The notes: generated from the sequence alone by a model not told the origin. A DNA stretch of 64,000 bases from Clarkia xantiana subsp. parviflora (GCA_036873135.1 JAPTYO010000007.1:61676383-61740382); one strand, 5' to 3'; shown: positions 31,118 to 43,464, numbered from the stretch's first letter. Made by a program: numbers and translations.

Positions 31118-31660
31118 AGGAGGGTCACCGGCAGAAGGTGGTCGGGGTCTAGCATCGGGCGGCGCAGAGCGGAGCTCGGGGACGACGGCCAGCGAGAGTG
31201 GAGCTGGTGGCGAAGCGCAGGGAGCGGTGGTTCGGCCACCGGCGGGGCTGAACAGACGGGAGGAAGACTATCAAAAAAAAAAAACTTTTTCACTAGAAGA
31301 CAAATTTGCACGGGTTACGAGATCTAATGTATTATTATTGATGTGGTGTGTTTTTTACATGTAAAAGGACCCTATTTATAGCTAAACTAGGACCCCTAAA
31401 CTAGGAAAATAAAATCTGAAAAATATATGCATTTAATATTTCGAAAATATACATATATATTTATGTATTTCACCATAAATACACACAATATATTTTCTAA
31501 ATATTTTACAATAAATAATGCATATACACTATCCTATTTTAAGCTAGTCCTATCTTTAGAAACTTCGCGACCTTCTATATTTAAATACTTCCTTTTTTTT
31601 TTACGCGTCACATATGACATTTTGAACGTGCTACGCGCGGACCAAAATTATGTGTTTACA
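30906..31660 (-). mobile_element. Truncated 5' LTR of B1 (family B)
   Basis: Matches about 7515-8277 closely. On the minus strand it begins TGTAAACAC at 31660, next to the TSD CTTGC (31661-31665), and has the TATA box near 31372-31381. It ends abruptly inside the GC-rich exon-like part, fused to E3 gag. The LTR's 3' half and the primer site are missing. Confidence 0.85.
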
Positions 31661-34482
31661 CTTGCTGCGACGATGCAAATGATATATACGTGACCGCCAC
31701 TTGGCTTAGATGCCTATTTAGGGATCTTGTAGATAGAGAATTCCAAAGAGTGTTGTATACAACCTCTACTTGGTGATGTTTCCTAAGTAGGGTGTGCCTT
31801 CGATACATCTCTCGTATTTGTATATAACCTGTATCCAATTGTTTCGCATTGATTCGAGATACGTATTGGTTAGTAAATAATAGGGAGCTATAAGTCTCCT
31901 TGTAATGCTATGTCGCTTGCCATGTCGTCCAACTGGAATAGATTAGACTGAACTATCGATCCTCATATCAGGTTCGGCTAGTTCGTTCTATTCAGTTTGT
32001 AATGTCAATATGACTGGATCAGACTATTCGCGACTAGTCTGTTCCCTTCAGCTTGCATTTTACTCTGATTAAATTAGACTATTCGGGGTAGATATCTTAC
32101 CCGAGTAGTTTGTTCTATCCAGCTCAGTATTTCGCATAGAGCTATTACCTCTTACTCGAGTTTCGGCAATATGCCGGTTACCTGGACCTTTTTGAGCAGA
32201 AGTGACCGTCTTTTGAGGGCGATACCTGATGTTGGTATCTTTTTGAATCCATGTAAGATGTTGAGGTTGTTTTCATCGTATGTGGCTTCCACTTAGGAAG
32301 GGTGGTGTTGCATGTGCGCGTGTTTTTTCACTTATGATCTTCTCCCATATAGTTAGGTGGGGTGGCAAACACTTGTTTGTTCAGTGCCCCCAAGTCGCTT
32401 GGCTGTCAAACGCTATTTCCTTGCTCGGGTGTGATGAGTATCTGTTTTAAGTAGGATACTGTTGAATCTTTGTAAGAGTCAAAGTTCACGACGTGCCACC
32501 GTTCATGCGATGAGCGTTGGGCATTTCCCTTTGTCACCGTCGTGTGGCAGCACCCATATTTGAGGTGGACTTGTAAATTCCCCCTCCCTTATTCCTTATG
32601 TTTTGATACAAGTGTATTTGTTGGTGGGATTGAATAGGGGTAACTGTTCTATTTTGGACGCGTGTCTCCAACTGCTGGGTGGCACTGGTTCATCGTGCTT
32701 CGGATTTGCACGTTCTATCGAACAATGCTCATTTTTTTGGGCATTGCCCTCATGATTCTTTGTGGTGTTGTACCCCCGTAGTGGTTATGACTTGGTAGTT
32801 TAACTTCTTTTGAAGTTGTGTTTGTGTCACAGATGTATACATGGATGAAGAATGTCGACCTGATAAGGTTCCCTGCTTTTCCTTTTGTTTTTATCGAATG
32901 TAGTGCTTATGTTACCTTTAACATCCGTATTTAGACGCGCATGCCTGGGTAAGTGCGTGTAAGCATATGTAGGTGCGTGTAGGAACATGTAGGTGCGCGG
33001 GATTTTCTGGGACCTATCCATTCGTGGTAGAGTCGCATCCTTCTTATTTGCTCGGCGAAGGAGTATTTGTAGGATGTCGGAAATAACTATGTCGCCTTCT
33101 CCGCGTTATGGTTTGGCACAGATGTGCGTATAGCGCAGGAGTCGATATTGAATAACGTTCCGCAGTGATGCTGGGGTTGTGCCTTGGGTTGTGTCCCCCT
33201 CTTTTTATTATTGCAACGCGATGTTAAGAGCCTCTGAGCTCCTCCACGGAGGTGTATCAGCGCATGCCCCCGTTCAGGGATTGTTGGGAGATGGCGCTTG
33301 CGCGTAGTGACAGATCAAGTTGTCATATTGTAATCTATGATTTGGTTTTGGTAGGAACCAGTCAGGTGTTTGAACGGATGTGTTTGTTTGTTTCCACCCA
33401 TTGGTGAGGCTTGACAATGTTGTCATTTTTTGCTTCGTCATAGTGAAACGAGACATGTGTAGTCTTGTTTGTCTCTTATCACAGAGGCAGGGGGCGTTGC
33501 TATGTCTAGCATTGGTTGTTTGTGCATTGGTTGTTGCACTTTGTCCGCGTGAGGAATTGCTTCCCATGACTTGGGTGTGTTGTAGAGACGCACGCACTTT
33601 GGAGGTGTACGCGTTTGACAACTAATATTCTTCTTTGGTATTGCTCGATTGATAGAGAAAGTCGGGTGCGACCGCTCTGATAATCGAAGAGGGGTCTTCG
33701 GAAAGCTGTGAGCTTGCATGGTGAATGCTGCTCACTGAGTGGCAAGCTCGGGCGGAGATTAAGTTGCCTGCGACAATTTTCCGGCAACGATGGTGGTCCC
33801 CGTCAAGTCGTTTTTTGAATTGGATCGACTTTTTGAAGGTTCGAACTTCCCTTATTTCGTATATTCCTTGATTCCTATCAGTCATTGTTAGGAGTTAGAA
33901 ATATCTAATTCATAGAAATAGTAAAGTGTTTGGCACGTTGAATGTATAGTAATGGGTTACTCCCAGTGTCGGTTGTGATAGTTCCTGAATTGGAGGTCTC
34001 ATTAGCCTTGTGTTGCACATATAGTTGTTGTTTATTGATCGTCCATTGGTATGACCTAAAATTATGAGATTGTATATATATATATATTTCTAGCTGCAAA
34101 TAATACGCTTGGGCTAGGTATGATAGCGGGTGTCTGGGGGATTCGCATTGGTGCCCCCCCACCAAAAAGTCTGGACTAGGTCGCCTTGTAAATGGCTTCA
34201 GTCGACGACGATTTCCAGTGGTAGCGATCCCTTTGCCAAGCCGGAGTGATCAAGACACGTGAAAACTGTTGGTCGAACGTCGATGATTGTGGTAATAGGT
34301 GTCGCAACTGTGACAGTGTTAGTGGTGATAACAGCGATTGCTGCTGCCTTGGTGCACATTGTTGTAGGGGTGGCGGTAGACACATTCATCAAAGCTGTGG
34401 TTGCGATGTCAGAGTAGCACAGCATAGCACTCCAGCGTTGATGTTTTCTTGAGGGGAAGTTGATCAGGCTATGGCGCCAAAA
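31661..34482 (-). mobile_element. 5' internal region of the minus-strand element entered by B1 (D2/E)
   Basis: About 2.8 kb without any recognisable protein domain; the ORFs are short and on both strands. It follows, on the minus strand, the primer site and LTR at 34461-35284, so it is internal retrotransposon sequence. The B1 TSD shows it was continuous with 6748 and below. It contains GTAGGTGCGTGTA-type repeats near 32950 and a C7 tract near 34155. I did not find clear similarity to the 5' half of D1. Confidence 0.55.
34461..34482 (-). promoter_or_regulatory. Primer binding site next to the LTR at 34483
   Basis: On the minus strand TTTTGGCGCCATAGCC follows the LTR end GATCCAACA, giving a TGGCGCC-type site as in E1 but different after the first eight bases. 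Confidence 0.75.
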
Positions 34483-35284
34483 TGTTGGATCTTGGCTCTT
34501 CGCAGGTCGTTGACTCGGAAGTCATCGGGTCCTTGAAGTGTTGTGTAGTTATGTTGACGGGTTATCAGAGCTTGCGGGTGTCCGATAGTCAGGGCGTCCG
34601 AGTGTCGGACAGTCGGTGTGTCGGAGACTTGTAAGCCCTTAAAATGGCTAAGTGTTTGGCTATCTCGCGATGTCTGCACATGCGCGAACCTTGCGGTGTG
34701 TGCGCATTTGCGTGCCTTGCGGAGTATGCGCACATTCCTCCTAACACCTGCACAAGGGGCAGTGTCGACACCACAGAGGGGGGGGGGTGGTGTGCGATGA
34801 ACCCTCTCTGATGCCGAAGTGAGTATTTTAGAGAGATAAAGCTAGTAAGAAGGTAGAGCTCCCATGCCAACTTAAGTTATGAATGGTTGGGTACATTCCC
34901 TTAAATAGGGTCACCTTAAACCCGAACCCAGTTTTGAATGGTCCGACGCCGGTTTATTGTAAAACGTGAACCGGGCGTGGACGGGAATAAGTTGACATCG
35001 GGAAGGCTCGCACGTGATGTATGTGAATAGGGGTTCGTACATCGCGGAAGGACGATCCGGACCACACCGGGGCGTAAAGGCAATCCGGTGTGGTCGGGAT
35101 TGTTAGACAATCCGGACCTGGTCCGGATTGCTAAACAATCCGGACGATTCATTGGTCTGAAACGTGCGTATACGCGTTCCAGACCGTTTTAATTTGCGGG
35201 TAAATATTTTTGAGTCTGTTAAAGTGTTCGACGTGTAACAAAGTCCGAATATAAAACGAACCTAAATTGGACGTAGACCCATCA
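34483..35284 (-). mobile_element. 5' LTR of the minus-strand D2/E element (family E)
   Basis: On the minus strand it starts TGATGGGTCTACG (35284; 35290 is also possible) and ends GATCCAACA (34483), about 800 bp. A TATTTAA box lies at 34901-34907. The leader has CTTTATCTCTCTAAAA and CCCCTTGTGCAGG, as in LTR families A and D. U3 contains CAATCCGG/CCGGATTG hairpins like family A. No second copy of this LTR is in the window, although the 3' end of the joined element (3061-3516) is family D. Confidence 0.75.
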
Positions 35285-36215
35285 ATAACATTTTTGAGAT
35301 TTGAAGTAATATTTGAATAGAATGAATTGCAATTTTGAGTTTATGATTCCTACGACGTCAAAATGTTAAAATTACATCGGATTTTTACTGCCTATAAACT
35401 AGTCGTAGGAGGTTCAACCTCCAAAATGAAATAATGTCGAATGTGGGTCTAGTCTCGTCACACTGGCTCGGCCGTCATGACGGAGTGGGGGACCTCCACC
35501 ATATCAAGACCGGCTAAGAATCACGGTGGCAAACCTTGACAAGCAGAATAATCATTTGGTTTCGGGGTAACACGATATGATCTACGTTCTGCAAATCGCC
35601 GCAACAAACTTTGTTCGTTAGATATCCACATTCTGGGCCAGATGACGAATCTGCGATAGCATATGATATTTCGCACTCATGTATAAATTCAGGTTATGCT
35701 ATCGACGCATACTTAATATTGTGCGTGCTATGTTCGACTAGGGGGTTAGGCTTGGTTGTGCAAGAGAGAATCCACGAGATTCCAACAGGCACAAATTCTT
35801 CACCTAAAGTGTGTGACTGATCCCGGATGCTATATTAAAATGCATCCAAAGTATCCTCACAGACTCGGAACTCATACCTAAGGTCAGGCTCAATGTTTGT
35901 TTCCCGGTGTACGAGCGTAGTGTTGAGCAAAAAGGCCAAGTAACCACGTATTTTGAAAACGGTTGGGTTTACTTAGGGTATGAACGATGGGGATGGTCAA
36001 CTACCCCTGTAATTCTCCGACTGTTCTATTCACTAGGTGGCCACCAGCCTGATATTAGTTGAAGGTTGCAAATATTTGCATGGATGCCTTGAAGGAGTAT
36101 TCCTAAGTGGGAACTAGGCAATTAGAGAATGACAGTTGACCTAGGATACAACGCGACTCTTTATATTTAAAACACGGGTTGATTAGACATGGGGAATCAA
36201 CGTTCCGCGGGCACT
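35285..36215. other. Unassigned sequence
   Basis: No gene, repeat array or LTR border recognised. It contains a short palindrome GGCCGTCATGACGG near 35470. It may be old retroelement sequence. Confidence 0.5.
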
Positions 36216-38235
36216 ACAACACTCCTAACAGACGAGTAGCACGATGCCCGTCATGTCCGCCGGTCGCACGGAAAACCTCGTATGAACTATTCGGAGCAGG
36301 GATTGGATCGAAGAACAAATTCTGATGTGTTGGACGACAACATGTTAATAGGTACTCTCCCATTCCGGCGAGTGGAAGCTGTTAGCATTTGGAAAATGGG
36401 TCGCCGTAATTGGGAGCCCATTAATATAATCTAGTTACCTAAGTAATTAGGTAATGTCACATTAGGGATATTTGGCTAGGCTTAAAATCCCAATGGACAT
36501 GAGAGGCCCAAAATTGGGCCTCCCCTAGGAAATGGCCGGCCGAACTTAAGTGAGGGAAAAGTGGACTTTTCACCATTGCCTTAGGAGGTGCCAAATTGCG
36601 TCAAGAAATTTACTTCGGAGATTCATCCTGCGAAGAAGGGTTAAGAACCTATAAACTGTCTGAAGTTTACTCCATGTGAGATTTTGGTGTTTGAAGATTA
36701 AAATGTTGAAATGGACAGTCCTAGGTTTTATTTTTGTTGAAATTTGGTGTCTTCGCGCATCTTTTTCTCTCCATTCAAACATTTTCATCGACCCTTTCAC
36801 CCACTCATAATCCACCACTCTTTACTTTTTATAAAATTGCCAAATTTCTCCTAAAATTTGAATATCCGAAATAAAATGTTTCCAGCAGAGTGGTGTAGAG
36901 TGATTTTTAGCGACAATAGAGCGAGATTTAATTGTGCGGATGTGGCCACCTTCTTAGGTGATGGTCCCGGCAAGGTTACGAGAAGGGAGCGTGCATGAGA
37001 GCTCCTATTTGACAGCCGGTTTCGTCGGGATTAGCATCTCTAAAGTAATCACACCAAGACACCAAATTTTAATAAAAATGAAACCTGGGACTGTCCATTT
37101 TATCATTTTAAACTTCAGACACCAAAATCTCACATGGAGCAAACTTCAGACTGCGAAGAATCGACTAAGACTTTTTTGTGAAGCATAATCCGCGTAAGGC
37201 TTCTCTAACTGGTACATCTACGAGAACTGTCCAACGGATCGAGAACTCCCCTTCAAGCAATCTAAGGTACAGTAGCTTAGTAGGTATGTGAACTATCTTC
37301 CGATGCGTATTAGTTACCTAGCACATATCTTGGTATTGTTTCTGTTCTATCTACCCCCCTTAATCCTTCATACAACACTCCTAAATGATGAGTAGCACGA
37401 TGCCCGTCGTGTCCGCCGGTCGCATAGAAAACCTCGTATGAACTATTCCAAAGCATGGCTGGATTGAAGACAAATGTTAATGTATTGGTCAACAACATAT
37501 TAACCGGCACCCTCCCATTCCGGCGAGTGGGAGCTATTGGCATTTGGAGATTGGGTCGCCGTAATTAGGAGGCCATTAATATGAGCATGTTACCTAAGAC
37601 AATTGGGTAATGTCACATTAAGGATTTCGGGCTTGGCCAAAAATCTCAATTGACATGAGATGCCCAAAATTGGGCCTCCCTCATATACATGGCCGGCCGA
37701 ACTAGGGAGGTGTTAGGAATTTATTATGAGCTAATCTCTTCTTCCTTTGTGGTGATATAAGAAGAAATCCCTCCCCCATAAATAATATCTAGTTCGGCCG
37801 AAAGTACCAACTCCCTAGGAGGTGCCAAATGGTGTCAAACGATTTATTCCACTGATCCATCCCGACTAAAGAATCGATAGAGGCTTTGTTGTGGAGCATA
37901 ATTTGTGTAGGGCTTCCTTAACCAGAACCTCTACGGGAACCGTCCGGCGGATCGAGAACTCCCCTCAGTGATCTTGGGATTGCGGAAGCAATATAGGTAT
38001 GTGCACTATCTTCCGCTGCGTATTAGTTACCATGCACGTATCTAGATTTTTATTTCCGTAGTATTTAGCCCTATAATCTAACCAACGTACCTCGCATCAT
38101 TGATGGTGTTGTGTGGATGTGATTTTTGCAATTTTAGTGAGCTTGTCTTTGGTCTTTACTCAAAGTCTTGTGAAAAAATAATAGAAAACCAGAATAGGTA
38201 ACTGAGATGACAAAATGAATTATTATTGAGATAAT
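36216..38235 (+). mobile_element. Two related LTR-like modules in tandem
   Basis: Module 1 (36216-37310) and module 2 (37370-38035) share an order of blocks: ACAACACTCCTAA, CGATGCCCGTC, TCCCATTCCGGCGAGTGG, ATGGCCGGCCGAACT, CGGATCGAGAACTCCCC and GCGTATTAGTTACC. Module 1 is longer because it holds a MITE. Sequences ending in TTCCGCTGCGTATT are common at the 3' ends of plant copia LTRs, so these may be diverged LTRs; no primer site or TSD proves it. A nearly identical copy of 36403-38235 is at 61836-63677. Confidence 0.55.
36638..37151. mobile_element. MITE with ~110-bp inverted repeats and 9-bp direct repeats
   Basis: GTCTGAAGTTTACTCCATGTG at 36658 is mirrored by the complement ending at 37151. 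The complementarity extends about 110 bases, including the block around GGACAGTCC. TGCGAAGAA flanks at 36629-36637 and 37152-37160. Nine-base duplications are typical of Mutator-like elements. The left side has about 20 extra bases between the duplication and the inverted repeat. No transposase is encoded. Confidence 0.7.
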
Positions 38236-38504
38236 GTTTAAAAAATAAGAGGAAAACATATAGTGCAATTCTAAAAATAATAATTACGAGAGATTTTATT
38301 TTAATTTAATGATGGTATAAATGAGGGTTAGTAATGGTTTGTTTACTATATTATTAGGTTATAAATGTTAAAAATTATATCTGGAGTTAATTTTAAAAAT
38401 AAGATTAAACTATAGGGTTATATATATATGATAAATATCCTACATTGAAAAAATATTTTACTTTGTTTTTCTTCTTCTTAGTCTCGAACTTATGACATGT
38501 TTGA
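38236..38504. other. AT-rich unassigned sequence
   Basis: Low-complexity AT-rich stretch; nothing recognised. Confidence 0.5.
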
Positions 38505-39240
38505 TTGCATGTATTATGATACACAAATACATGTATTATCTAATACTTTGTTTGTTTTGCTTTGGTATTATTATTAACTAATACATGAGTATTAGCTAAT
38601 ACTCATTTCTATAGTAAATCATGTATTAACTAAGACTCCCATAATAGAATGCATTAGCTAATACATAGTGCATAATGACCAAAATACGCCTAACCTTTCT
38701 TAATATATAATAAATACGTTAACTTCGGGTCGAGACGAGTTACGGCGGGGCACATTGGGTTGGGCCATGTTCGGGTTGGGTCGGTCACGCTCATGCCATG
38801 TCGGGCCGGGCTGGGTTAAGCCATGGAAATACCAGACATGGTTATGTTCTCATCGGATCATGTAGTTAATGTACATTTTTGGGTCGGGTTAGGCCATGTT
38901 TAGGGCCGAGCAATGTTCAGGCCGGGTTAGGCCATGTCGGCCTGGGTCGAATTTGACCTGTTTTGGTCGGGCTATTTCTGGGCCGTCCCCGGTTCATGTC
39001 CGACCGAACCTAACGGGTTTCCGACACGAGTTCGTGGTATGTTTACATGAATTAATGTTACTTTGTCTAGTTTTTTTTAAAAGAATTGTTCATATGCAAA
39101 AATATAATCTTATTAAAAAATGCATTTAGGGGTATTTTAGTCTTGGTCATTGTATTAGGATATGATAATACAAAGTTCATCTAAATATTGCATTATGATA
39201 TCTAAATACTTGGTTCGTGAAAAATTAACATTAACTAACA
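38505..39240. repeat. Foldback-like element with TATTAG-rich arms and GC-rich core (copy 1)
   Basis: The arms contain ACATGTATTA, TAGCTAATAC and TAATGACCAAAATAC (left) and the complementary GTATTTTAGTC..GGTCATTGTATTA-like block (right). The core (about 38730-39030) is made of GGGTTGGGCCATGT / GGCCGGGTTAGGCC repeats. The arms are shared with the neighbouring element at 39262-39885; the core is not. Confidence 0.6.
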
Positions 39241-39261
39241 CCGACTAGGATATCGTAATCA

Positions 39262-39885
39262 CCGCCTAACTAATACATGTATTAGGATATACTAATACAT
39301 GTCTTAGCTAATACTTTGTTTGTTTTGCTTTGGTATTGGTATTAGTTAATACATGAGTATTAGCTAATACGTAATTCTATAGTAAATTATGTATTAGCTA
39401 ATACACTCAAAAAAATCATGTATTAGCTAATACATAGTACCTAATGACCAAAATACCCCTAACCTCATTTAATATATAATTACACCAACTTCGGCTTATA
39501 ACATCTGCTCCCAGCCGGACTCCGGCGACCCCCGGCCGGGATCCGGCGACCCCCATCCAAACTCCGGCGACCCCTGGCCAGACTCCAGCGACTTCCAGCC
39601 GGACCCCGGCGACTTCCGGCCAGACTCCGGCTTCTCCTGGCCGGACTCCGGTGACACCTGGCCGAACTTTAATTATAATAATAATTAAATAAATATACAC
39701 ATCTATTTAGGGGCATTTAGTTCTTTTAGTCATTGTATTAGGATATCCTAATACAAAGTTCATCCAAACATTGAATTAGGATATCATAATACATGATTCA
39801 ACCAAACATTGTATTAGCTAAGCATGTATTAGGATATCTTAGTCGATGCTTAGCTAATACATGTATTAGCTAATACATGCAATAA
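39262..39885. repeat. Foldback-like element (copy 2) with a different GC-rich core
   Basis: Same arms as copy 1 (ATACATGTATTAG, TTTGTTTGTTTTGCTTTGGTA, TAATGACCAAAATACC, with the complementary block on the right). The core (39500-39665) is a minisatellite of about 18-27-bp units with CCGGCGACCCCCGGCC / CCGGACTCCGG. Confidence 0.6.
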
Positions 39886-40296
39886 AACAGTGTATAAGAT
39901 TATCTTTAAGGTGTTTTCGAATAGGCTTAAACCGTATTTATCAGATTTGATCAGCCCTTGCCAAATGCCATTTGTAGGATGCCGTCTCACATGGATAACA
40001 TCATTGTGTCACACGAGGATTATAATAATTCGCGCCGTAATCGAAATACGAGACGGGAAGAATGTGCCATAAAGTTGGATATGCAAAAAGCGTACGATTG
40101 AGTGGAATGGGGATTTCTGGGAACGATCTTGCGCAGGATTTCCTTTTGTGTGAAGTGGATTAGGTCGCTTATGATGTGTGTTTCAGAAGTAAATTATCAA
40201 GTTGTAATACACGGGAAGAAGTCTCAAATGTTCAGACCATTACGTGGACTACGACAGGGTGACCCATTATCCCAGTATCTATTAATTTTGGTTGCG
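39886..40296 (+). pseudogene. LINE reverse transcriptase fragment, 5' part
   Basis: Reads YKIIFKVFSNRLKPYLSDLI, KLDMQKAYD, VEWGFLGTIL and GLRQGDPLSQYLLILVA, the fingers/palm of a plant LINE RT. There are stops after NVP and within KAYD-VEW. The sequence stops after GTTGCG, where D1 begins, and resumes at 57496. This LINE differs from the one at 1-1643. Confidence 0.88.
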
Positions 40297-41222
40297 TATA
40301 CGCCCAAGCTATTATAAGTTTGACCTGATAAAGGGGCCATAAACGGATATAATTCAAAACTTGGAAAATGGACGCCCGAGGCCCAACACTTAGGCCCAAG
40401 AACGACATGGGTGGCGAAGCCCACTCAGAATGCCCTGAGGGAAAAATTCCCTCGGGAGTACGACCCGAGCAGGGCCATCCCGCTCAGGTAACCCTAGCAG
40501 GGCCAACCCGCTCGGGAAACCCGAGAAGGGGACCTCGCTAGGGTAACCCGAGCGGGACCTTGGGGATACCCGTCCGAGTATCCCCCCTTCCTCCGAACGA
40601 ACTCCCTCGCTCGAACCCCTAGCCCCGGAAGATATTTCGTCTGGGGCTTGCCCTCGGAGGCCATTCCAACATACTTAAAAACATTATGCTCATCTACGGT
40701 CGAACCGAGGTCAAGTGCACCATATTTACGGTCAAGGCCAACTTATATTACGAACCCGCCACAACCGGACCAGGAAACCATAGGAACCGGAGCGGTCCGA
40801 TAAGAACTCTATAAATAGAGGCCTCCTCTCCTCATTTGATAACAATCTTGTTATCTCTCACTCAAGCTCTGCCTTCTCTCTACTTTATCTCTCTAAAAGG
40901 CATATACTCATTTAAGCATCGGAGAGGGCACACCGAGCACCACCCCCCACCTTGGGTCTCAGAATTGCCCCTTTTGCAGGTATCAAGAGGAGAAGGAAGA
41001 CCGGAGGTCCCAATAAAGAAGGCACTCAGGACACCGTGAGCAAATAGTGGGCTCATCGGGAACCCCCTCCCCGGTGCCCACCTACAGGTAACGAGAAGAA
41101 GAAGCTTACGGGGTGGTCATATGAGAAGAATAAGCCCACAGAGCGGGAATACTAGAAGGAGAAGCCCATAAAGAAGGAGAGAACGGAAGGAGAAGCCCAC
41201 GAAGGAAACTCGTGTGCAAACA
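40297..41222 (+). mobile_element. 5' LTR of D1 (family D)
   Basis: About 926 bp, from TATACGCCC (first bases eroded) to GTGTGCAAACA. TATA box TATAAATA at 40811-40818. Leader CTCTCACTCAAGC and CCCCTTTTGCAGG. U3 contains CCCGAGCAGGGCC / CCCGCTCGGG inverted motifs and is longer than the 3' LTR through extra copies of them. U5 ends with several GAGAAGAAGAAGCCCAC-type repeats. Confidence 0.85.
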
Positions 41223-41245
41223 CTGGCTCCATCTACGGATTCGAG
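41223..41245 (+). promoter_or_regulatory. Degenerate primer site of D1
   Basis: CTGGCTCCATCTACGG, then ATTCGAGCAAAAA, aligns with the E1 site and its downstream ATTCGAACAAAAA, but TGGCGCC has become TGGCTCC. Confidence 0.6.
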
Positions 41246-43464
41246 CAAAAAAGAACGTAGTCTACTACTTGTTCTTGATGGCAATAATAGGGGTTCCAAG
41301 AGAACAAGCGGGCAGCATAGTAAGGTACCTACCGCGGCTCTCCAGGAGTCTAGTATCCGAGGGCAACAACCATAGGATCCTAAGAAACCGTCTTCCAATG
41401 GAGAACAACACTCCTTGGATAACACTCCATCAAGCTCCAAGATAACACGGTCGGTAGTCAACCAAAAAGTACCTCCCTTACCCCTAACAAAAGAAAAGCC
41501 TCTAGTGGGGGCAACAATTAAATACCCAGGAAAAGGGCAGAAGGCCAAAGAAGTGGCTACAACAAAATGCACCCATGGTAGCTCTTCCAGAGTATACCAA
41601 TAGGGGGCAAGATGAGGATGGAGCAGAACAACAACCTCTCCACAAGGATGAGCACCACCCTCCCATCCCTTCATGAATTCACTTAGAGTAGCTCTTCCAG
41701 AGTACATCTATAGGAGGCAATTGGAGGTTACCACTGAAAAGCAGTCTAGGGGGATAGATGGTCAATAACTTCATCCCCAGAAAAATATGGAATTAGTAAG
41801 AGCAACCACATACACTGGGGGGGAGGGGGGGGGGCAAGCATCGCCAATGATAGCAAGGATGGTGCATGCATACACCTCCCCCTCTATGAGTAAAAGGATA
41901 AACCCAAACAAGTAGGCCACTACAACCAGCAGGGCCTACATCGCCTACCTTGAGAAAATTTCATTCAAGGGGTTCCAATACGATATGCATTTGCATGGAG
42001 AACCATATGAAGTGCCATCATATAGAATCTCATGCTTCAATATATTGATGTACAGAAGTTACACCCACCAGGCGTCGGCGCGTCCAAAGGATGGGACGAC
42101 ACGCTGTGAAAGCAGGGAATACCACTCCAACCCAGCCTGCAAGGCAAACACCTCCCTCTCCCCCTTCCCAGCAAAATACTCATTTTTTAGACAAAAGTCG
42201 GTCCTACATCCTAGGAGGGGTAGCACTAAATGAGGGGGCAGCACCAAACCTATGCTCATCGCAAGGATCATCAATAACTCCAACGTTAAAAGGATATTCG
42301 ATTTGCAAAACAAACATTCTATACCCAAGGGTGCTAACAAAACAGGCTTGGGGGCACCACGCTAAACCAACACCTACAAAGACTAATGGGAAGAAACAGT
42401 AATGAAGATCAAAATTGAATCCTCCCTCCACCCCACCCACCTCGCCAATTCTGGAAGGTGCATACAAGAAGGGCATGCTCAAAGAGCACAAAAAAGTAAG
42501 GAGACCGAGCAACTTGGAGAGAACCAAACGAACAAGTGCTCGGCACCCAACCAAGAAACAGGAGGATAAGCCTTAACAGGCTAAACAAGAACAAATGGTG
42601 CAACTACCAAGCAACTAGGGGGGCACCATGAGAGCTAGTGCTTGATAGTCCACCCGGACCCCGAAATAAAAGGCCACGCGAATACGTGGCATCACTCCTT
42701 CCAGTGGAAACCACGAAGGAAGGATACATCATAAACCCACAACTAGGACTAGCTCTTGTATGGGAGGCAACAGTGACCGCCCTCATAAGGCGACATCGAC
42801 AACTTATACCGACTGGAGGATGCGGAAGGAAAGATAACAACTAACACTTTCAGTGGAGAACATTTGAAGAAGTTCTACTCCCGAAGGGAATATCCACTTC
42901 CATTACATAATTTGTTATTACCAAAAGGAGATCTACGGACTCCACTTAAACTTTCCTTTCTATAAGAAATGAAAATGGCACTAAATGAGTTAAATGCTTT
43001 TCAGGTTACAAAGGAAAGAAGAAAGACACCATCAGTCACAAAAGATGAGGCGTCATCTACAACGCATTCAAAATTTGCAAGTAGCGTCTTGCACCAACGC
43101 CAAATCTTGGAACTCCAAGCGGCGGAAAAACGCATTTGCAAGCAGCACCTTGGAAAAACTCTATCTCGAGGCATCGAGTAAGCGGAATAAAACGTACCAA
43201 ACCAAGCAAGTAACGTCTTGCCACAACGTCACATCTTGGAACTCCAAGCGACGGAAAACGCGCTAACTTTAGTAATTAGGATTGCGGGTCGCATCTCGTC
43301 ACAACGCTACCTCAAGTCATTGGGTAAGCGGAATAAAACATACCAAATTAAGCAAGTAACGTCTTGCCTCAAACGCCACCTTGAGTCATCAAGAGGCGGT
43401 AAAGTGCATATCGCGAGTTGCGTCTCGCCCAACGCTATCTCAAGGCATTGAGTAAGCGACATGG
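41246..43464 (+). other. 5' internal region of D1
   Basis: No domain recognised in any frame. A G-rich tract lies at 41817-41834. Irregular repeats of AACGTCTTGCC / CAACGCCA and TTGGAACTCCAAGCGGCGG fill about 43060-43460. The 196-codon minus ORF (41117-41707) overlaps the LTR end and looks spurious. Confidence 0.6.

Larger units (their letters stand above)
6754..31660 (-). mobile_element. Element B1: composite minus-strand LTR retrotransposon, TSD CTTGC
   Basis: The right end (minus-strand start TGTAAACAC at 31660) is followed by CTTGC at 31661-31665. The left end (TGTCGGACC at 6754) is preceded by CTTGC at 6749-6753. Own parts: 3' LTR 6754-8277, polypurine tract 8278-8297, internal 8298-8307 continuing at 19305-20543, and truncated 5' LTR 30906-31660. 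E1 (8308-19304) and E3 (20544-30905) are inserted in it. The surviving internal sequence has no gag or pol and consists largely of minisatellites, so B1 was probably non-autonomous. A deletion removed its leader, primer site and the 3' half of its 5' LTR together with the 5' end of E3. Confidence 0.7.
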
